A stretch of DNA of 7,138 nt from JBBIVP01 sp037439705 [NCBI: bacterium]. GTDB lineage: Bacteria > JBBIVP01. Location: positions 1 to 7,138 of the forward strand of contig JBBIVP010000112.1 of the NCBI GenBank assembly GCA_037439705.1, given 5' to 3'. The notes under the pieces were generated by a model. It had not been told where the DNA came from, did no database searches, and was given only the letters and a program-made list of their open reading frames with translations. The first letter of the stretch is position 1. The number at the start of each line of letters is the position of its first letter. The translations under genes were made by a program, and so were the position numbers. Shown here piece by piece: positions 1-5,862 of the stretch.

Positions 1-2
1 AA

Positions 3-236
3 TTTTCAGAATTATACAGTTCAGTATCAGTTGAAATAAGAGGAAAAAGCCCGCACGATAAAACAAAAATAAATGGTTCCCCAATCCTTTATGGAATAGG
101 AATTCTCAGAAACGCAAAAAACCCTCAACTTGCTCAAAAATTCCTTAATTTTCTTTTCTCGCAAAAGGGAAGAGAAATCCTTCAGCAAAAAGGTTTGAAA
201 CCCATCTATCCTCCTTTAATTTTTGGAAATAAATAG
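3..236 (+). CDS. ModA/WtpA-like molybdate/tungstate ABC transporter substrate-binding protein, C-terminal part
   Basis: Only the last 77 codons and the stop are in the window; the gene begins upstream of base 1. The reading frame is open from base 3 to TAG at 234-236. The fragment reads VEIRGKSP, then INGSPILYGIGI, then a helix NPQLAQKFLNFLFSQKGREIL, ending near KPIYPP. This 'pIvYGi.i.knA.n..lA..Fl.fLlS.eGq.il...G..p..P' pattern is typical of the C-terminal lobe of molybdate/tungstate-binding proteins (WtpA/ModA type), which deliver oxyanions to an ABC importer from the periplasm or membrane surface. The oxyanion-binding residues lie mostly upstream and cannot be checked, so the substrate is inferred from family resemblance. 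No permease or ATPase gene follows; any partners would be upstream. Another solute-binding protein of the same fold is possible. Confidence 0.72.
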   Translation, partial: FSELYSSVSVEIRGKSPHDKTKINGSPILYGIGILRNAKNPQLAQKFLNFLFSQKGREILQQKGLKPIYPPLIFGNK

Positions 237-237
237 A

Positions 238-315
238 TGGGGTGAGCGAGGGGTCTCGAACCCCCAACCACTGGAGCCACAGTCCAGTGCTCTATCCAGT
301 TGAGCTACGCTCACC
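238..315 (-). tRNA. tRNA-His (anticodon GTG)
   Basis: The minus strand folds into a complete cloverleaf. The acceptor stem is GTGAGCG/CGCTCAC. The D arm is GCTC/GAGC with a 9-nt loop, and the anticodon arm is CTGGA/TCCAG with loop CTGTGGC. The variable loop is 5 nt. The T arm is GGGGG/CCCCT with loop TTCGAGA, so its first pair is G-U. The anticodon GTG (bases 280-278) reads His codons. An extra G precedes the acceptor stem at 315 and faces the discriminator C at 241. This is the G-1:C73 pair that histidyl-tRNA synthetase recognises in bacteria. The 3' CCA is encoded (complement of TGG at 238-240). The gene is convergent with the upstream binding-protein gene, with one base between that stop codon and the CCA. 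Confidence 0.97.
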
Positions 316-326
316 ATCAGAATATA

Positions 327-355
327 AAGATAAAAAATAAAAAAAATTTTTTCAA
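327..355 (-). promoter_or_regulatory. candidate sigma70-type promoter for tRNA-His
   Basis: On the minus strand TTGAAA (355-350) is followed after 17 nt by TATCTT (332-327). The expected start would be near 320, giving a 5' leader of about five bases before the tRNA (G-1 at 315). The -10 box matches only 4 of 6 consensus positions and the region is nearly all A/T, so chance matches are likely. The spacer contains the A6T6 tract. Confidence 0.4.
341..352. other. A6T6 tract in the divergent tRNA/lpxC intergenic region
   Basis: AAAAAATTTTTT forms a perfect 12-bp A/T palindrome inside a stretch (331-359) that contains almost no G or C. A-tracts of this kind bend DNA. It lies between the leftward tRNA promoter boxes and upstream of lpxC. 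It has no G/C-rich stem, so it is not a convincing intrinsic terminator. The rest of 316-448 shows nothing beyond the promoter-like boxes listed separately. Confidence 0.45.
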
Positions 356-399
356 ATTTCTGAATAAAAACCACGAAACCTTTTAGATTTAGAAAAAAC

Positions 400-440
400 T
401 TGAAATTTTGCTTGAATATATTATAAAAATGGAATAAACT
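400..440 (+). promoter_or_regulatory. candidate promoter(s) of the lipid A operon
   Basis: Two overlapping sigma70-like arrangements are visible. The first is TTGAAA (400-405), a 16-nt spacer and TATAAA (422-427), which would give a leader of about 15 nt. The second is TTGAAT (412-417), a 17-nt spacer and TAAACT (435-440), which would start transcription almost exactly on the lpxC ATG at 449. The region is very AT-rich, so either match could be fortuitous. A promoter somewhere here is nonetheless expected, because the only upstream neighbour is a tRNA on the opposite strand. Confidence 0.5.
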
Positions 441-448
441 AATTTATT

Positions 449-1297
449 ATGAAGCAGAAAAGTTTAAAAAAGGAGATATATGTTGAGGGAATTGGGCTCC
501 ATACTGGTAAATGGGCGAAAGTCTGGATAAAACCTGCTCCACCTGACTCAGGAATATATTTCGTTAAGAAGAAACCTGGAAAGAATGTGAAAATTCCAGC
601 GAATATAGACCACATAGTTAAGGGCGATTATTCAACCACTATCGGTAAAGATGGAGAAACAATTTCCACCGTAGAGCATCTTCTCGGGGTTTTGAATCTT
701 GCCGGGATAAACAATGCTGAGATTGTTATAGAAGGTGAAGAAGTTCCAATTCTTGACGGCAGTGGAATGCCAATCCTCCAGAAAATAAAATCAGCAGGCA
801 TAGAGGAATTTGATGTAGAATCTCCAGTGCTTCAAGTGTTTAAAGAATTTTCTTATACTGAAGGCGATAAAATGCTTTCCCTTAGTCCATCCGACACCTT
901 TAAAGTCTACTGTGAAATTGAATTTCCCAACCCAGGAATAAGAAAGCAGGTTTTTTCTTTTTCAATGGACGGACTTGGAAGAGCAGCAGAGATAGCAGGT
1001 GCGAGAACCTTCGGCTTTACAAATGAGATACCAATTCAAAGGGAAAGAGGTCTGATAAAGGGTGGAAGTCTATCAAATGCCGTTATCTTTGATGAGAAAG
1101 GAAATATTATAAATAAAGAAGGATTAAGGTATGAAAACGAACCTGTGAGGCACAAACTTCTTGACCTGATTGGAGATTTGAGTCTCATAGGAGGCCATTT
1201 AATAGGGGAGGTGAGGGCGAGAAAATCAGGGCATTCCTTCAATCACAGATTTTTGAGAGAGTTTCTCAAATCAAATTGCTACAGAATAAAACGCTGA
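449..1297 (+). CDS. lpxC: UDP-3-O-acyl-N-acetylglucosamine deacetylase LpxC
   Basis: This cytoplasmic zinc hydrolase removes the N-acetyl group from UDP-3-O-acyl-GlcNAc, the committed step of lipid A synthesis. The 282-residue protein is full length for an unfused LpxC. GIGLHTG is at residues 14-20. STVEHLL (73-79) carries the general-base Glu76 and zinc ligand His77. ARTFGF (185-190) holds the conserved Thr187. RHKLLD (234-239) gives zinc ligands His235 and Asp239 plus Lys236. KSGHSF (259-264) gives the catalytic His262. These match E. coli E78, H79, T191, H238, K239, D242 and H265 with small offsets. No FabZ domain is fused. The ATG is the first codon after the promoter-like boxes and has no Shine-Dalgarno sequence within the usual distance (only GGAA about 14 nt upstream). 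It is the first gene of the six-gene operon, 16 nt before lpxB. Confidence 0.96.
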   Translation: MKQKSLKKEIYVEGIGLHTGKWAKVWIKPAPPDSGIYFVKKKPGKNVKIPANIDHIVKGDYSTTIGKDGETISTVEHLLGVLNLAGINNAEIVIEGEEVPILDGSGMPILQKIKSAGIEEFDVESPVLQVFKEFSYTEGDKMLSLSPSDTFKVYCEIEFPNPGIRKQVFSFSMDGLGRAAEIAGARTFGFTNEIPIQRERGLIKGGSLSNAVIFDEKGNIINKEGLRYENEPVRHKLLDLIGDLSLIGGHLIGEVRARKSGHSFNHRFLREFLKSNCYRIKR

Positions 1298-1313
1298 AGG
1301 CTCTCATATTTCC

Positions 1314-2387
1314 ATGAAAACTGGATTAATTATAACAGGAGACCTGTCAGGAGAAATTTCTGTTTTGGAGGTTGTAAAAAATCTCAAAAAGATGGGATTT
1401 CAGCTTACAGGAACAGGAAGCGATCTATTAAAAAAAGAAGGTGTAGAAATAATTGAAGAGATAAAAAACATAACCCTTACCGGACTTGATTTAACTGGAA
1501 AACTGAAAAGGTTGAGAGCCCTTATGAAGGAAATAATGAGAAGAATTAAAACCGGACAGGCTGACTTTCTTCTTCTCGTTGATTACCCGGGATTCAACAT
1601 AAATGTTGGAAAGAAGGCAAAAAAATTCGGACTGCCTATTTTTTATTATATTCCCCCTAAAGTCTGGGCATGGATGGAAAAAAGGGCGAAGACTGTGTCG
1701 GAATTTTCAACCTGTATCTTTACAATTTTTCCTTTTGAGGCTCCTTATTTTGAAAAATATGGAGGAAATGTAGTATACGCAGGAAATCCGACTCTCTGGA
1801 GGGTCAAAAAATTTTTAAAAACTGAAAAGCCTCAACAAACCGAGAGAATTCTCTTTATGCCGGGAACCAGAGAGAATGAAGTAAATAGGCATCTTTCCCC
1901 GATGCTTGAGGCAATCTCCATACTTAAATCAAAAGTACTCGGGATAAAGTGCGGATTTCTTCTCGCAAGAACTGTAGACAGAAATCTATTTCCGAAGGAT
2001 GTGGAAATGATTGAAGGAGACCCGCTTGAGGAAATCAGTAAATCAAAGATTATAGTGGCAAAGTCCGGAACAGGGTCTCTTGAGGCATTTTTCTTAAAAA
2101 AACCCGCCGTCGTAATTTATCGTACTTCCGCACTTACCTACCTTATAGCAAAGGCAATAATAAAGGTAAATTACTTATCCATTCCGAACATAATGTTTGA
2201 AAGGGAAATAATTCCGGAACTTATTCAGAGAAAATGTAATGGAAAGGAAATAGCAAGGACAGTCTTAAGAATTCTTGAAAATCCTGTAAATGAATGGGAG
2301 GAGGTTTCTGAAAGGCTCATGAAAATCCTTGATACCCCCCAACCTCCTGAAGAAGTAATAACAAAAAAAATCCTGAATTTGGTATGA
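1314..2387 (+). CDS. lpxB: lipid-A-disaccharide synthase LpxB (GT19)
   Basis: This peripheral membrane glycosyltransferase joins UDP-2,3-diacylglucosamine to lipid X to form the beta-1,6 tetra-acyl disaccharide 1-phosphate. The protein has 357 residues, slightly shorter than the roughly 380 of E. coli. Family landmarks in order are VDYPGFN (89-95, with Asp90 at the position of the essential Asp98), YYIPPKVWAW (111-120), FPFE (139-142), YAGNP (155-159), MPGTRENE (182-189), SGTGSLEAFF (251-260), PNIMFERE (291-298) and IPELIQ (300-305). The N-terminal loop reads TGDLSGE (8-14), where the family usually has GExSGD; the two acidic residues appear exchanged. H-to-N in the AGNP motif and DYPGFN are, as I recall, also seen in other phyla. 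The only SD-like sequence is GAAGG 13 nt upstream. The stop overlaps the msbA start (ATGA), which implies translational coupling. Confidence 0.94.
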   Translation: MKTGLIITGDLSGEISVLEVVKNLKKMGFQLTGTGSDLLKKEGVEIIEEIKNITLTGLDLTGKLKRLRALMKEIMRRIKTGQADFLLLVDYPGFNINVGKKAKKFGLPIFYYIPPKVWAWMEKRAKTVSEFSTCIFTIFPFEAPYFEKYGGNVVYAGNPTLWRVKKFLKTEKPQQTERILFMPGTRENEVNRHLSPMLEAISILKSKVLGIKCGFLLARTVDRNLFPKDVEMIEGDPLEEISKSKIIVAKSGTGSLEAFFLKKPAVVIYRTSALTYLIAKAIIKVNYLSIPNIMFEREIIPELIQRKCNGKEIARTVLRILENPVNEWEEVSERLMKILDTPQPPEEVITKKILNLV

Positions 2388-4093
2388 AAAGAATAAAGGC
2401 ATTTCTTGGACTTCTAAAACCTTACTTCTCAAGAATATTTTTCGCCACTTTATCCGCGGTCATCCTTTCTGCTGTTCCCGGTTCAACTGTGCTCCTCATA
2501 AAACCAGTAATTGATAAGGCAATTCTTGAAAAAAACATTACCCTGCTCAAACTTATCGCCATTTCTGTCTTAATTCTTTATTTTCTGAAAGGCGTTTTAA
2601 GATTCTTCCATTCCTACCTCATGGTTTATGTAGCCCAGCTTGTTGGAAGGGATTTGAGAAATAGGATTTATTCACACCTTTTGAATGTTGAACTATCGGA
2701 TATAGAAAAAAAGACATCGGGTGAGTTCAACGCACTCATTCTCAATGATGTGGGAAGAATAGAACTCGCGATTCCGAATCTCATCCTTTTGATAAGGGAA
2801 CCATTTACCCTCCTCGGACTCGTAGCCTCAGCATTTTTTATGAATTGGAAACTTTCCCTTTTTGCAGTCTTCCTCATTCCACTGGGTATTCTTCCAATGG
2901 TTAAAATAACAAGAATTCTCAAAAACTATGGAAACAGAATTCAGGAGAACATAGGAAAGATAAGTTCTTTAATTAATGAAACCTTCGGAGGAATAAGAAT
3001 TATAAGGGCTTTCCTTGCCGAAAATTTTATGAAAAGGAGATTTTTCAATCTAAACGAAAACATAGTGAAGGGTTTCCTGAAGTATGCTCTACTTCAGGAG
3101 GGACTTTCTCCCCTGATGGAACTTCTTGGAGCAATCGGGGTAGCTTTCGTAATTTTCTACGGAGGGTATCAGGTAATCAGAGGAGAAACAACTCCCGGAA
3201 GCTTCCTTGCCTTCATAACTGCCTGTGGATTTATGTACGAACCCTTCAAAAGACTGAATTCATCACTCACAATTCTTCAGCATTCTATTGCTTCTTACGA
3301 GAGAATAGAAAAAATTTTAGAGTGGAAGGAAGAAGATAGGGGAGGAGAACATAAATTCAAGGGTTTAAAGATGGAGATAAAATTTGAAAATGTTAGTTTT
3401 TCCTATGGAGAAGAAGAGGTATTAAAGGGTATAAGGCTTGAGGTAAAAAGAGGTGAAAAAATTGCAATAGTGGGGCAAAGCGGTGTTGGCAAAACAACAC
3501 TCATAAGTCTGCTTCTGAGATTTTACAGGGAAAAAGGTGGGAAAATTCTAATTGATGGAGAGGATATAAACAGGTTTTCAGTAGTTTCAATTAGAAAACA
3601 TATAGCCTTCGTCCCCCAGGAACCATTTCTCTTTAATGGCACAGTAATTGAAAACATAAAAACTGGCAAAGAAGAAACAAACATGGAAGAGATAATTTCA
3701 TCTTCGGAAAAAGCGGGCATAAAACATCTCATTGAAAGTTTTAAAGAAATTTCTGTTGGAGAAAGGGGAGAGATGCTTTCAGGAGGGGAAAGACAGAGAA
3801 TTGCCATTGCAAGAGCATTGCTCAAAGATGCTTCAATAATAATTCTTGATGAAGCTACCTCTTTTCTTGATTCAGAAACTGAAAAAAGGATAGAAAATGC
3901 AATAAAAGAACTGATGAAGGATAAGACCGTTTTTATAATAGCTCACAGGCTTTCAACGATTAAAAATGCAGACAAAATTCTCGTTCTAAAAGATGGAAGA
4001 ATCGTTGAAGAGGGAAAATATGAAGAACTTGTAAAAATGAAGGGTGAATTTTACAGGATATACAGGGAGCAAATAGAGGGTTATGGACATTAA
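2384..4093 (+). CDS. msbA: MsbA-type lipid A/lipid exporter, ABC transmembrane-ATPase fusion
   Basis: This homodimeric inner-membrane flippase, of the type that moves core-lipid A to the periplasmic leaflet, has 569 residues, close to the roughly 580 of E. coli MsbA. The exporter transmembrane domain spans about 12-300, with hydrophobic segments near 15-40, 55-80, 132-156, 158-178, 243-263 and 272-290. The ATPase domain follows from about 330. It has an A-loop Tyr341, Walker A GQSGVGKT (364-371), Q-loop Gln412, GERG (459-462) before the signature LSGGERQ (465-471), Walker B IIILDE (485-490, catalytic Glu490) and H-loop His521. All catalytic elements are intact. The D-loop region reads SFLD rather than the usual SALD. 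The lipid A role rests on its position between lpxB and lpxJ; sequence alone would allow another lipid or drug exporter. It overlaps lpxB by 4 nt and lpxJ by 11 nt. Confidence 0.9.
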   Translation: MKRIKAFLGLLKPYFSRIFFATLSAVILSAVPGSTVLLIKPVIDKAILEKNITLLKLIAISVLILYFLKGVLRFFHSYLMVYVAQLVGRDLRNRIYSHLLNVELSDIEKKTSGEFNALILNDVGRIELAIPNLILLIREPFTLLGLVASAFFMNWKLSLFAVFLIPLGILPMVKITRILKNYGNRIQENIGKISSLINETFGGIRIIRAFLAENFMKRRFFNLNENIVKGFLKYALLQEGLSPLMELLGAIGVAFVIFYGGYQVIRGETTPGSFLAFITACGFMYEPFKRLNSSLTILQHSIASYERIEKILEWKEEDRGGEHKFKGLKMEIKFENVSFSYGEEEVLKGIRLEVKRGEKIAIVGQSGVGKTTLISLLLRFYREKGGKILIDGEDINRFSVVSIRKHIAFVPQEPFLFNGTVIENIKTGKEETNMEEIISSSEKAGIKHLIESFKEISVGERGEMLSGGERQRIAIARALLKDASIIILDEATSFLDSETEKRIENAIKELMKDKTVFIIAHRLSTIKNADKILVLKDGRIVEEGKYEELVKMKGEFYRIYREQIEGYGH

Positions 4094-4715
4094 GAGGAAA
4101 ATATGGAGAATTTGTGGATATCTCCTGGGATTTTTCCTTTACCTTCTCTGCGCCTTCATGAGGGTAAAAAAAATTGAACATGAGGAAGCGGAAAAACTTA
4201 TGAAAGAGGGAAAGACGATTTTCTGTTTCTGGCACAGATATCTTATCCCCCTTCTCTGGATATACCGAAACAGAAAAATAGTTGTGATAACAAGTATGAG
4301 CAGGGATGGAGAAATAGTGGATGCAATTCTCAATCTCTACCGCTACGAAACAATAAGGGGTTCCTCATCAAGGGGCGGAATCAACGCAATAATAAAAATG
4401 ACAAAAGTTCTCACACAAAAAAAGACTGTTGCTGTTGCTGTTGATGGACCGAAGGGACCCCCATTTGTTCCAAAAGATGGAGCATTTTTTTCAGCGGTGA
4501 AAACCGGAGCATTCATCGTTCCGGTATTTGTTCATCTTAAAGGCGGAATAAAAACTAAAAGCTGGGACAGGCTTCTCATTCCTACTCCATTCTCTACAGC
4601 GGTAATAATTTTCGGCAGACCCCAAACCCCTTCAGATGTGGAAAGCGGAAAGAAGATTTTCATGGAAGAAATAAAAAGGCTTGAAAATGATTTTAAAAAT
4701 CTATTTTGTAATTGA
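4083..4715 (+). CDS. lpxJ: DUF374-family lysophospholipid acyltransferase-like protein, probable lipid A late acyltransferase LpxJ
   Basis: The 210-residue protein has an N-terminal hydrophobic anchor (about 10-26) followed by the compact DUF374 acyltransferase domain. Recognisable motifs are CFWHRYLIP (48-56, His51), SRDGEIV (73-79, Asp75), IRGSSSRGG (91-99), VDGPKGPP (120-127) and SWDRLLIPTPF (160-170). DUF374 proteins are related to glycerolipid acyltransferases. A member in Helicobacter and Campylobacter, LpxJ, adds a secondary acyl chain to the 3'-primary chain of lipid A precursors and does not need Kdo on its substrate. Its place among lpx genes, with no lpxL/lpxM homologue in the window, supports that role here; the acyl donor and position are inference. 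GAGGG lies only 2 nt before the ATG, so coupling to msbA is likely. Its 3' end overlaps waaA by 29 nt. Confidence 0.82.
   Translation: MDIKRKIWRICGYLLGFFLYLLCAFMRVKKIEHEEAEKLMKEGKTIFCFWHRYLIPLLWIYRNRKIVVITSMSRDGEIVDAILNLYRYETIRGSSSRGGINAIIKMTKVLTQKKTVAVAVDGPKGPPFVPKDGAFFSAVKTGAFIVPVFVHLKGGIKTKSWDRLLIPTPFSTAVIIFGRPQTPSDVESGKKIFMEEIKRLENDFKNLFCN
4675..4679 (+). promoter_or_regulatory. Shine-Dalgarno sequence that decides the waaA start
   Basis: AAAGG ends 7 nt before ATG 4687 but only 1 nt before the alternative in-frame TTG at 4681. The spacing favours the ATG and shortens waaA by two codons. The site lies inside lpxJ. An equally spaced AAAGG (5841-5845, 7 nt before ATG 5853) precedes lpxK inside waaA. 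Confidence 0.6.
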
Positions 4716-5862
4716 AGAGATAATTCATATCATTTCGTTACCATTTCTTCTTATCCTGTCAATTTTTAAGCCCTTCAGAAAGGAAATTATGCCAAGGCTT
4801 TTCCCGGAATCAGTTGAAGGAAAAAGAATAATTCTTCACGGAGCCTCCATCGGTGAAATCAAAAGCCTCATTCCGGTTGGAAGAGAAATAAAGAAAATTG
4901 GAATCCCGCTTATTTTTACATCCGCCACCATAAATGGAGTAAAAACTGCATTAAAAGAAGGCTTTCCCGCTCAGCTTTTTCCTCTGGAATTTTCATTATC
5001 TCACCTTTTTTTCTTCAGAAAACTTACTCCCTTAGCCATAATAATTTCTGAAAGGGACTACTGGTTGAGGTTCATAAAGGGGGTTCAGAAAAATGGCGGT
5101 AAAGTAATAATTGTCAATTTTTCCATTCAAAGAAATACCTTTTTTAGAAGAAAATTCATCTCCCTTTTGAAAGAAATGAACCCTATGTTTTTTGCAAGAA
5201 ATGAAGAAGACAGAAATTTCCTCATGGACCTTGGATTTCAGAATGTAAAAATTCTTCCCACGCTGAAATCCCTTTCGGTTTCTTCTTGTAAAGAGAAAAA
5301 GGATGGAAATTTTATCATGGCTGTTTCCGTCCACAGAGAAGAATTTTCCATCATAAAATCCTCATTTGAAAAATTAAAAAAAGAAACTCAGCTCAAACTC
5401 GTCATTGCACCAAGGTATATGAAGGAAATAAAGAGATTAAAAAAACTATTTTCAGGATTCAACATCAGTTTATACTCTGAAGAAAAGGAAAATTTTGACC
5501 TGCTCATAATTGACACATACGGAGTGCTCAATTCATTTTATCCTTTTGCGAGGGCTGTATTTGTGGGCGGAAGCATAGCAAAAAGAGGATGTCATGACCT
5601 TCTTGAACCATCCTCCTTCGGTCTTCCTGTAATCTTCGGACCAAATTTCTGGAACCAGAAGGAAATTGCGGAACTTTTGATAAAGGAAAACGGAGGAAGT
5701 GTGGTAAGGGATGCGGAAGAAATGGTCAATGCCTTTTTATCAGTCATCAATGGTGAAAAAAATGCCCCTTCCGGAGAAAAAGCCTTCTCGGTGTACAAAA
5801 AGATAAGTTCCTCCGCTCGGGATGGGTTAAACGAGCACTTAAAGGTTGTTTCATGTCTCTAA
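4687..5862 (+). CDS. waaA: WaaA/KdtA-family 3-deoxy-D-manno-octulosonic acid transferase (divergent)
   Basis: WaaA enzymes (GT30) transfer Kdo from CMP-Kdo to the lipid A precursor at the cytoplasmic face of the inner membrane. This 391-residue protein has an N-terminal membrane helix (about 5-27). The hallmark HGASIGE (51-57) has Glu57 at the catalytic-base position. Later come SVHREE (214-219), DTYGVL (276-281), VGGS (293-296), CHDLLEP (302-308) and GPNFWNQKE (318-326). Length and domain order are normal for the family. Several usual motifs are altered: ETELWP reads ERDYWL (122-127), GNLK reads PTLK (191-194), PRHPER reads PRYMKE (242-247) and GGHNPLEP reads GCHDLLEP. The frame is intact, so this is divergence rather than decay. 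Position between lpxJ and lpxK supports the role; the exact donor sugar and number of residues added are uncertain. Start ATG 4687 was chosen over TTG 4681 on SD spacing. Confidence 0.83.
   Translation: MILKIYFVIEEIIHIISLPFLLILSIFKPFRKEIMPRLFPESVEGKRIILHGASIGEIKSLIPVGREIKKIGIPLIFTSATINGVKTALKEGFPAQLFPLEFSLSHLFFFRKLTPLAIIISERDYWLRFIKGVQKNGGKVIIVNFSIQRNTFFRRKFISLLKEMNPMFFARNEEDRNFLMDLGFQNVKILPTLKSLSVSSCKEKKDGNFIMAVSVHREEFSIIKSSFEKLKKETQLKLVIAPRYMKEIKRLKKLFSGFNISLYSEEKENFDLLIIDTYGVLNSFYPFARAVFVGGSIAKRGCHDLLEPSSFGLPVIFGPNFWNQKEIAELLIKENGGSVVRDAEEMVNAFLSVINGEKNAPSGEKAFSVYKKISSSARDGLNEHLKVVSCL

Noticed and set aside
238-315. Integration (att) site at the tRNA 3' end
   Set aside because: There is no integrase gene, no duplicated tRNA 3' fragment and no change in composition in the window.
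331-359. Intrinsic terminator at the A6T6 palindrome
   Set aside because: The stem would be only A/T pairs with no G/C-rich base and no loop, so it is better read as an A-tract in a promoter region.
1036-1242. Minus-strand open frame of 68 codons inside lpxC
   Set aside because: It is fully contained in a strongly supported lpxC and has no recognisable motif or promoter.
2668-2922. Minus-strand open frame opposite the MsbA transmembrane domain
   Set aside because: It shadows a confident gene, and its composition mirrors the sense codons.
3523-3825. Minus-strand 100-codon open frame opposite the MsbA ATPase domain
   Set aside because: It is antisense to Walker A-to-signature coding sequence and has no family resemblance.
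3960-4333. Two minus-strand open frames across the msbA/lpxJ junction
   Set aside because: Both lie antisense to intact genes, with no start context or conserved motif.
5032-5334. Minus-strand 100-codon open frame inside waaA
   Set aside because: The sense frame is continuous and carries WaaA motifs; the antisense frame is incidental.
4687-5862. waaA as a pseudogene, because several signature motifs are missing
   Set aside because: The frame is uninterrupted and of normal length. It keeps the SxGE, GGS and LEP elements, and has an SD and tight operon overlaps, all of which argue for a functional gene.
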